This document shows, in pieces, positions 1-8,205 of a DNA stretch of 12,242 nt. The notes beneath the pieces were generated by a model. That model had not been told where the DNA came from. It searched no databases and saw only the letters and a list, made by a program, of their open reading frames with translations. The first letter of the stretch is position 1; the number at the start of each line of letters is the position of its first letter. Position numbers and translations under genes: made by a program. Origin of the DNA: Amoebophrya sp. AT5.2 (Eukaryota; Sar; Dinophyceae; Syndiniales; Amoebophryaceae); contig RXOD01005858.1 of NCBI GenBank assembly GCA_005223375.1, forward strand, positions 1 through 12,242, given 5' to 3'.

Positions 1-1
1 C

Positions 2-3000
2 CCGCCGGTCGGCGGAACCGGGCTGGCGGCGGGTGGGAACCGGCAAACGGCGTTCAACATGCCGATGGCGTCGCACGCGCTGTCCTCGCTCCGTTCGAAT
101 GCCATTCCCGTCCATGCGAGCAGAGGCGGGTACGGCAAAGGCATCCAGTCGGAGTCCATCGGAAGGTTTCTCCGCCCGAATATGGGCGGCGAGGGAGGAG
201 GGGGTGTGGGGGGTGGCGGCGAAGGTCTGGGGGGAACCGTCGGCATCGGCAACGGTGGCAACAAGCGATCCTCCGTCAACGTTATGGTGGGACCAGCTGG
301 GAAAGTGGGTGCTTTTTTCTAGTGGTATACATAGTGAAATTGTATAATTTTGTGGGGGGGCTCGACGTCGCGAGGATCCTCTTTGGTGGTCCTCAGGAGG
401 GGGGTGCAGTACTTCTAGGAGCAAATGCGTCTTTATCATTGATTGGCAGTCGCCACGAGCTCCCAAGGGGACGCATTGCCCCCCCCTTACCAGTAGGCCA
501 CTACTTTCTTACCATCGCTGGCCCCCGCATAAACGTCTTCGCGGTGCAGCAGAATTTGATGGAGGATTTAACCATGGACCAGGACCACGAGATGACGGAG
601 CATGATCGGAAACTGAACCCGCGGCCCATGGTCGTGACCCAAGAGCAGCTCTCGAATGACTTGAACGCGCGGCGGCAGTCTACGGAATCGACCACGCGCG
701 CAGGTATAGGAACAAATGCAAATCGTCGTGGAGGTGTCGGACCACCGGGTCCTCGTGTGTCAACACCCACCGCCGACTTCGATCCCCAGGCCGGAGGCGG
801 AGGCAGTATACTGCGGGAATCGGGCTCGCGCACCAATTACCTGTCGCAAATGGGCTCATTCATGTCCCTCACAGGCTCCACGACGGTCGGGGGCACCGGT
901 GGCGGGGGAGGTACAGCGTCCGCTGCAGCGGCCTCTGGTGCCGGCGCGCGACTCAGCTACGGGGGCGGGGGCGCGCCAGGGAGTGTGCGCGACTCGGGAA
1001 ACAGCCTACTACAGGGACGCGACTCGGCTGGCGGCGCGCTGGGACTGCCAGTGCGGGCGTCCGAATCAAACTCGCAGGTAGAGGACAGAGCTGGTATGCT
1101 TGTTTCTTCTTCTCGAGCTCACTCGCGAGGACTTTAACCTACGTACTTCTTTTAGCTATCTTCAAAAATAGTGTCGCGGCAGAAGTCCTCCACCTCGACA
1201 CTATCGCACTCGCTATAATTATGCTACGAAATCAAAAGCAAAACCACCGCGATCAATGCTCGTCAGCGCAACGCCCGGCTCTCCACCTCCCAGCAGCTCG
1301 GGGCCCGGCCACGGCATCCGTCCGGTGAGTGGATTCGGCATGAGTACGAGGTGTACGTGGGTTTCTTTTCTTGGTTTCAGTTCACGAAGCGGCAGTGGAT
1401 GCTCGATGACACGCCGTTCTTCGAGTGCGGGCTTTTCTACCGCTTGCTCGGGTTGATTCCCTGGGTGTCGCCCTACACGACGGTCGTGACCTACTCATTT
1501 CAGAGGGACCGGCGATCGTCCGCACGCAGGTCCACGGCCACTACGAATGCGGCTATGCGGTCGCAGAACACATCACGACCTCCCGGCGCGAGTCCGACGG
1601 CCTCCCCGCCGCCCGAGCTGAACGACGGAGGGTGGCAACACCAGCCGCTGCCGCAGCACCAGAGCAGCCGAAACATTCATCTGACGCGGAAGAGCAGCGC
1701 GAGCCGCCGGGACCTGCGATTCGATTCGGAGGCGGAGCGCGAAGAGGAACTGGTGAAGGACACGATACGGCGGTCGAATTCGGGGCGGAGCAGCTCGCCT
1801 TTCTCGTCCGCGTCGCACAGGAGCCTGGTAGCCCCTAACGTCGGGAAGAGCAGCCCGAGCGCGCGGACTCTGGTGAGCACGGGCGCGAAACTGTCGTCAC
1901 GGTCGATCCGCTCCTCGACTGGCGGTGGAGGGCGGAAAGACAGCACGGGCTCGTTTCTCTTGTCCGCGAACGACGTGGAGGGCATTCAGGAGGAGGTGCG
2001 AAACAGCATGCTGGGTCAAGTACCGGATAAAGGGGCCGGAGGGAAGCCCGGGAGGAAGGAGAGCGCATCGGGGAGAAGCAACAGCAACTCGGGAAGCAGA
2101 AGGAGCAACTTCGCGATCACCCATTATACCCCCGCCTCGTCGTCTTCGAGACGGCGCATCATTCGGAAGGACTCGTCCGGCTCCCCGACGAGCCCCTCGT
2201 TATTTGCGGAGGGTGGCGTTGCTTCTCCATTCGAGGGAGCTGCGAGCGGTACTGGTACCTTTGGGGGCTGCACCGGCAGTGGCTCGGAGCATCGATCTGC
2301 CTCGGTGAGCTCTCCAGGCGGGCAAAGAACGCCGCCGAAGGACTTCTACGCCAACGCTTTTCGGGATAACGCCGCGGTGGCAGAGGACGGAGTTCCAAAA
2401 AATGCATCGCCTCCACCGTCCTCGTCTACAGCAGGGGGTGCTGGAACAAGTGCCGGAACAATAAAAGCAGCGGGTGGAGGTAAAAACAAGGGCAGTGGGG
2501 GCAACGGATCCGATGGCAGTCCGGTGTCGCCATCGAGCAACGACGCGCTCGTTGGGACGTCGCCATCGCGGTCACACACCGGAGAAGCCGGATCGCCTTC
2601 CAGCTGCGCGTCCCCGGCGGATCCGACAAGTCCAGCAGATGATGTGGAGAACCAGGAGGAGCGCGCACCCGATTCCTCCGATCATGATCATGGTGCTGCC
2701 GATGTGGGAGGTTTCAACAAGCAGGCTGTCTTGGTGGAGGGTTCGCACAACACTGCTGCGGGGTCGTCTCCTAGCAGTGTACAACCTCCGAACTGCGAGG
2801 GCGCTCCGGCAAGTATTCCCGAAGAACCGTTGCAGCACCACGAGCGCGCTTCGCACGTTTCCGCCGAGTGCGGGTCCGACGAGGTGGGGCAATCACGACG
2901 AGGCTCGCTCAATTCGGCATCCACAAACGCAGCCTTGTTTTCGCAGCCCCTTTCGTCACTGTCATCGGTTGTGCCACTGTTGCATCGCTCCGTTTCGGGA

Positions 3001-6000
3001 GGCGGTGGGAGCAGCAAAAGCGGACATACCGTGACGACGAACCCCATCCCGACGCCGAAGGTGGAGGGAACAGCAGGCGGTGGAGGTGGGAACAGCAAGT
3101 CGCTATCAGTTTCCGCTCGCCACGGCTCGTCTCTCGAGAAGGTGCGGGAAGGGGAACAGACCACAGCGAAGGAGCCGCGACGTGTACATCAACTACACCG
3201 CGATGTTAGCCCCTCGAGCTCGGGTGACATCAATTTGAATGGCTCGCCCAACATTTCCTCGGACCATGAGGTCGAGCGAATGTCGGCCGCGACCGTCTCA
3301 GCGTCGGCGTCGGGCGGCATGCCCTCGGAACAAGACCTCCTGGAGGGGGGGTCCAGCGGCCTCGTGTCCAGCGGCCCGATTTACAGCCGAAAAGCGTCGT
3401 CGGAAAAGAGCTCGAAATCGAAAGCGAGGAATGTTCCGGACCATTTGAACGCGGCGGGCGAGCATCGGATCGGAAGAATCGAAACGACCAGTGCATTCCA
3501 GTTCCACGACCCCGTGCCGGAAGGCTGTTCCACGTCCAGCAACATGGGCACGACTACATCGAAAGCTAAAGCCGGGATAGAAGCTGCTCAGCCGCCGATA
3601 AATGACCGAAACCGCCGGGCAACGATGGCGAATTTACCGGGATTCCCGCGCACGCTGCTAGAGTCGCTGTCCGACCGGACCGGAAATTTTTTGATGAAGC
3701 GCCAAAGCGTGAGCTCGAGTCCGCCACGAGATCTTGCGGCGCGCAGCGCTGCGAACGGTCCGCTAAGCGAACAGATGTTGGCGAGTCTGAATTCGCGAGA
3801 TCAGGGCTCTAGAAGTGCGAAGATGTCAGTGTCACCAGTCCAACTGAGCGCCAACGTCTCGAGTGCCCCGTCGCTGCTCGGCACCCAGCTCACGGCGCTA
3901 TCTTCACCTCCACCAGCAGTCGCGGGAGTGGGAGAGCAAACCCAGTTGGCGCGATCTCCCTCCACGGCATCGTCTGCCGGGTTTTTCGGTAGGTTTCTGT
4001 TTGGGAGCCGTACGGCGACGATCGAGCAGTCTTCCCAGGTGCTTGGTGGCGCGTCCAAAAACGGCCTCGGCGTCGTGCCCGGCGGTGCTGGCGCAACCAC
4101 TTTCAATTCAGCAGGAGACCAGTTGCAATTTGGGGCCGCCGCGCCACCGTCGCCGCTCGCGAGCAAGGGAAGAAAGATGTCGCTGCAACTCTCGCCGCTC
4201 CATCCGAACTTCGATCTGGCCGCGCACAAAGAGAGCTTGCAAAAGGCCGCGTCGCCGATCAGCGTGCAAAATAAAATGAAATCGCTACCGGAGGACTCAG
4301 ACGAAGAACGCGTCCTGGTGAAGGCGGGCACCAGTGCCGCTCCTGCGGGTGCGAAGGCGAAGTCGGCTGCTGTCGACGAAGGAGGCACTGCTGGCACTGC
4401 TTCCGCTTCGAAAGACATCTTGCTTGGCTCGAGTGGCGGGCATTCCTCCGCAGGAGCGTCGGGGGCCGAAAACGGAAGCCTAAAAGCCGCAGGAAGCGGC
4501 AGGGGGTCGTCGGGAGGCGGAGGCGCCAACAAATTCAAGAGCAGCCCAAACAGAAGCAGCGCTCGACACGAGCAGGCGGCTCCATCTGCAGAACAACCAG
4601 ATGCAAAATCCTCCGGCTCGCCAACCGCGCCGCCATCGTCATCGGATGCGGAAATGAACAACAAGAAGCGAGCCTCCGCTGAGCGTCTTGCTGGTAGCGG
4701 GCCAGCGTCCGGGTCCTCGCAGGGAGCTGCAGAGCATCGAGAGCTGCCGCAGTCCTCCCTGAGCACCACAACTGCCGCGCATATTTTTGAAGCAGATGCC
4801 GGCAATAGCAGCACCCCGAAGAAGAGGAGCACTGCTAACGGAAGCGAGCAGAAAGAAGCTCGCGCCGATGGCGACGTGGCTGCGATGGTGCCGCATGTTC
4901 ATCCTTCAGCGCGAGATACAAGGATAAGTGCGTCCACCAATCTCCTGCAGTCATCACCCATGGGCACAACTGCCACAGCTGCTGGCTCAACGAGTCAGCG
5001 GAAGGTCCTTGAACAAAGAGACCATGGGGGCGACGAGCAGCAGGAACCGCTGCAGGACGGGTCAACGACAAATGCACGAAGCAGCATTTCTGCACCGGCC
5101 CCTCCCTCCGAACAACAAGGGAACAACCCAAGCCAGCTTCGTCAGCCCCCGAGCGGTCACAGCAGCGGAACCGCATCCGGGTCGGTTTCGAATTCCGCGT
5201 CTGCGCGCGCGATTTTCCGTCGTCTGTTCACGATCCAGAGTGCGAAGTCGTCTCCCGTGCAGTCGCAGACTCTGCAAAATCTAAATGCCGTGGCGCACGC
5301 CACGTCTACGAGCAGTGGGTCGAACGTGAAGAAGCAGAAACTCCACCGCGGACTCTCGTCCCGCAGCGAGCATCGGCAAAACAGCCTGCATCATGCCCCC
5401 TCCGGCACGTCTTCCCTGCACGCGGCGACCGGCTCGCTGCATATTTTCAGCGCGAGCCAGTTCTTCCGGCATTTACGAGCACAACTAGGAGGCGGCGGCG
5501 GAGGACGCAACCAGAACCTCCACGCAGCCGTCGCTCTCCAGCCCGGGTTTCCCGAGCGCTACCGCGATCCGAACGTCGTAATGCGGTTCGGTCGGCTGCA
5601 GCACTTTTTTTCCCTGCTCTACATGGGGACGTTGCTCGGTTCTTTTGTCTTTTTGTCGTACTTTTTGCACTTCCACTCCCTGTTCCAGGGGCTGACGCGG
5701 GAGGACAGCAGTGTGGAGTATTCGACTATTTTTGTGGACGTGGTTCAGTTCGTGCTGTTCGTGCTCGCGATCTGCGCGCAACTGGCGGCAATGTCCTTTT
5801 TCGCGTCGCCGACCTTCAACACGCTCGCTGCGTACGCGAGGCGGAACGGCTTCTTCGTCAGCTGGGCGGTGAAGGCGCGACGGTGGCTGATGTTCACGCT
5901 GCTGGTGCCGCTGTTTCTGTCGGCGGGAGTCTTTCTCGACGAAGAAGGGGGCTACTGGGAGCGGATAGTAGGCGAGACGGCGGGGGCGTCTGCGTCCGGC

Positions 6001-7173
6001 TCGGGGGCAGGAGGGGCGGGGAGCGCGGGAGCAGTAGGGCGGCGGTTGGAGGGATCTACCGCCGCCCTACTGCTCCCGCACTCCCCCGCCGAGGGATCGT
6101 CTTCTGACGCGGGAGCTGTGACGAGGACACGGGAGGTAGCGGGCGCGGCAGATCGGTTCGCGGACAATGCTGCTGCAGGAGTCTTCGCTTTCGCAGCTAA
6201 AAGTGCAGCAATACCATCAACACCAGTGATGATGCCGCGGAAACAATCGCTCCCAGCAGTTGCTGATAGCGTAGTCAGTAGCTCTAGCTCGTCCGCGGTT
6301 CTTGAGGCGGACGGCATTTTGGCAGTGGTGCCTCCTGTTGGAATAAAGCAGATCAAGCGACCGCTTTTGCGCGCGTTGTTTGCGAGCAAAAGCAAGGGGA
6401 AGCCGGAACCGGAAGCGCCGACAAGAACCACATCCTCTGTGGCCAGGGGCAGTAGAAGGCTCGCCGACTCCGACTCCGGCACCAGCAACCTGATCTCTCG
6501 CCAGCATGTCATCGCCCGCATGCTTCTCTCCTACGTCGTCTGGCTGTGCATTCTGAATCTGGTGTCCATCTTCTTCATCGTGCTGGACTTTTGCTCGCTG
6601 TCCTTAGACGCTTTCGCGCTGGAGCTGGTGAACTCCGAGGTTCTTGACGGCCTGATCAAAAAGTTCAACATTTTGAACGCGCACCTCCGCCGCGGCGCCT
6701 ACGCCGTGCAGCTACCCTTGGTCGGCTACACGACGGTGGGCTTCGGGCTGATGTTCCTGATTCTGCACCACTTCCTGCAGTCGCAGTCCTCGAGGGAACA
6801 ACAGTCAGCTGCGGGGACGAACAGTTCATCGGTGAGCAGCGACCCTACAACTGCTTCGTCGGAACCCGCGATGCAGCTGTCCTACTGCGCCATTCTGTGG
6901 GTGAACGTGGTGATCGGATTGGGCCTCACGCTTCTGAATACCATCGCTATGATTAACATCAAGTGCCAGCGGCTCCCGACTTTGGTGAATTCTCTCAATT
7001 TTGGCCTGGAGATCGACTACGACCGCTGGTGCGTGGCGGCACACATATCGGCCTGCGATGCGGGGTTTTTCGTGTACAACGTCCGCCTGGCGCCGGCGAG
7101 CGTGCTGAAATTCGGCTACATCTCGTTGGCGGTTGGCCTCTACCTCATCTCGAGGATGGTGAAACTGGAGTGA
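2..7173 (+). CDS. Very large Ser/Gly/Ala-rich multi-pass membrane protein, unrecognised family; 5' partial
   Basis: My preferred model joins exons 2-304, 550-1077 and 1267-7173 (TGA stop), all phase 0. It gives at least 2,245 residues and is open at the left edge. Residue numbers count from position 2. Residues 1-285 are Gly/Ser-rich. About 297-355 (1324-1500) form a Trp/Phe/Tyr-rich segment including QWMLDDTPFFECGLFYRL. About 360-1690 are low complexity and probably disordered, with many Ser-Pro pairs and R-[K/R]-x-S sites. Likely membrane segments lie near 1721-1749, 1766-1789, 1816-1836, 2029-2053, 2093-2115, 2150-2174 and 2226-2242. Between the third and fourth is a low-complexity loop of about 190 residues. 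No known domain was recognised, so function is open: a channel, transporter or scaffold are all possible. The single open frame of about 5.9 kb with GC-rich third positions supports real coding. The splice pattern between 1078 and 1380 is uncertain. Confidence 0.8.
305..549 (+). other. Intron 1 of the large membrane-protein gene
   Basis: This 245-nt GT-AG intron begins GTGGGT after codon AAA and ends GTGCAG. It is phase 0 and joins the frame from position 2 to the frame at 550. The upstream frame would reach a stop at about 320 without splicing. Acceptor use three bases later, at 552, would keep the frame and cannot be excluded. The intron contains nested inverted repeats, listed separately. 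Confidence 0.6.
421..479. repeat. Inverted repeat inside intron 1
   Basis: The arms GCAAATGCGTC (421-431) and GACGCATTGC (470-479) pair over 10 bp with one bulged A, around a 38-nt loop. Further out, a G run near 351-358 faces a C run near 479-486, and TAGTGG (320-325) faces CCACTA (498-503). The intron could therefore fold as a long interrupted hairpin. This is read by eye; no folding energy was calculated. Confidence 0.5.
1078..1266 (+). other. Intron 2 of the large gene (boundaries uncertain)
   Basis: The donor GTAGAG follows codon CAG at 1075-1077, phase 0. The preferred acceptor is CGTCAG (1261-1266), after which the frame runs unbroken into the 5.9-kb exon with strongly GC-rich third positions. 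Other acceptors are visible at 1155 (CTTTTAG) and 1171 (AAATAG). With the 1171 acceptor the reading frame changes, and a second short intron at 1325-1380 would then be needed to return to the main frame. The interval also holds a 9-bp inverted repeat, ATAGTGTCG at 1168-1176 and CGACACTAT at 1196-1204, with a 19-nt loop. Confidence 0.45.
1325..1380 (+). other. Possible 56-nt alternative intron
   Basis: The segment begins with an ideal donor, GTGAGT, and ends with a pyrimidine-rich acceptor, TTGGTTTCAG. It has no stop in the main frame, so it may simply be coding sequence. Removing it shifts the frame unless the upstream exon is read in the frame of 1172-1324, which is also open. I cannot decide between the two models without transcripts. 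Confidence 0.35.
6014..6090. repeat. Long perfect inverted repeat within coding sequence
   Basis: The 22-bp arms at 6025-6046 and 6058-6079 are perfect reverse complements around an 11-nt loop (6047-6057). After one mismatch (6024/6080) the pairing resumes for six bases (6018-6023 with 6081-6086), then three more (6015-6017 with 6088-6090) past one bulged base. The sequence is in frame and encodes part of the low-complexity loop after the third membrane segment. GCGGGAGC occurs at 6025-6032 and again at 6109-6116, 84 nt (28 codons) apart. Confidence 0.9.
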
Positions 7174-7304
7174 GCGATTTTGAAACTGGTGCTAGCTGAT
7201 TTGGATTTGACGTGAAAAACTATAAATATCTGTGAATAGTGGCCGACATTCATCCGCCACAGTGTCGTCCAGATTGCACATTGAGGTTATTTTTACTCAG
7301 CACA

Positions 7305-7433
7305 ATGATCAAAATCAAATGTGAATCGTGTTTGCACCAGGAACTGAAGACGCAGCGTAGCAGAAGCAGCAGAAAATTCAATGATTATGTGGCCACGATG
7401 ATTGAAGATGAGCACGAAGATCCGTTGATTTAG
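7305..7433 (+). CDS. Small candidate ORF, 42 aa, with a CxxC pair
   Basis: The ORF begins MIKIKCESCLHQ and ends EHEDPLI before a TAG stop. The start codon sits 5 nt after a plausible 3' splice site, a T-rich tract ending ACTCAG at 7300. The middle is basic and serine-rich and the tail is acidic. One CxxC pair alone does not make a zinc site. It could be a micro-protein, a piece of a spliced transcript, or chance. No family is recognised. Confidence 0.15.
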   Translation: MIKIKCESCLHQELKTQRSRSSRKFNDYVATMIEDEHEDPLI

Positions 7434-7645
7434 CTATCGCTCGACTCGAAGAAGATATGACCAAGACCAACCCGATTTCATCACGTACGCAAGTTCGAGG
7501 TTGCTCGATACATATTGATACATAGCCCCACGATGCCATAGCCATTGCCATTACATTCAGGTTGACTTGTGAAGTGTAGCTAATTTCATTGGAGCTGTGG
7601 GGGCGCGTTCTTTCTGCGTACTCTCGGTTTTCTAGCGAGCGTCAC

Positions 7646-7924
7646 ATGGCTATGCGGATGCCTAGGTCTACATTGTCAAATATAATTAAAGACTCAAGTA
7701 TTAGTATAGAAAGTATCACTATACATAGGTCAGTAGCTCTTCCAGCCCCAGTTGCAGGTCTAGCTGCATTCATTGACGAAATTAGAAACCGTAGTACTGG
7801 CCGCGAACTATCGAGTAAAAAGACACAGCTACACTTTCGCTCTTCATTGTATAAAGGAGACATTGGTGCTGCGAAAACTACACATCGGAGAAGGAAGCCC
7901 CCCTCAGGCACTACTCGAACGTAG
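7646..7924 (+). CDS. Candidate ORF, 92 aa, in an AT-rich patch; unrecognised
   Basis: From the ATG at 7646 the frame reads MAMRMPRSTLSNIIKDSS, continues through a mixed polar and hydrophobic middle and ends in a basic tail (THRRRKPPSGTTRT). Codons favour A and T at the third position (for example ATA, ATT, AGT, AAA), unlike the GC-rich genes on either side. This could mark a decayed insertion, a fragment of a mobile or acquired gene, or ordinary spacer. The opposite strand is open over 7642-7911 as well, which weakens the coding case. No domain is recognised. Confidence 0.2.
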   Translation: MAMRMPRSTLSNIIKDSSISIESITIHRSVALPAPVAGLAAFIDEIRNRSTGRELSSKKTQLHFRSSLYKGDIGAAKTTHRRRKPPSGTTRT

Positions 7925-8205
7925 CTAGCCTAGCAATCGTGCGGAGTCGAGGTTGAGGAGGACGCGATACTGTTCGCAGCTCTCAACGGTGGGCTCGTTT
8001 TCAATTACTCACACGTACTGAAACTGATCCAGCGTTTGGTTTTCGTTCTGATGTAAGGTGATCACGTTCACGATAGTGCGACTGCGGCCTCGTCGCAATA
8101 TCCAGGCAGACGCTCAAAACACTGAGGCGCTTGACGAGGAGGTTGAGGGAAGGGTATCTGACACCTCAGTATGAAGCCATCGTCAAGGTTTTCAACGTAT
8201 AACGT

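Larger units (their letters stand above)
7174..8205. other. Intergenic spacer between the large gene and PGM3
   Basis: This stretch of about 1 kb has stops in all frames except for two short candidate ORFs (7305-7433 and 7646-7924). Composition is more AT-rich than in the flanking genes, most clearly at 7675-7740. It should hold the 3' UTR of the upstream gene and the promoter and 5' UTR of PGM3. I see no clear TATA box, polyadenylation signal or RNA gene. Confidence 0.6.

Noticed and set aside
2474..3034. 186-codon plus-strand frame inside the large exon
   Set aside because: It is an out-of-frame shadow of the 5.9-kb exon and has an arginine/proline-rich composition typical of shifted GC-rich coding.
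3801..4832. Open frame of 343 codons on the minus strand
   Set aside because: It lies wholly opposite the large plus-strand exon. GC-rich, serine-rich coding DNA leaves the complementary frame open, and the predicted protein is low complexity with no motif.
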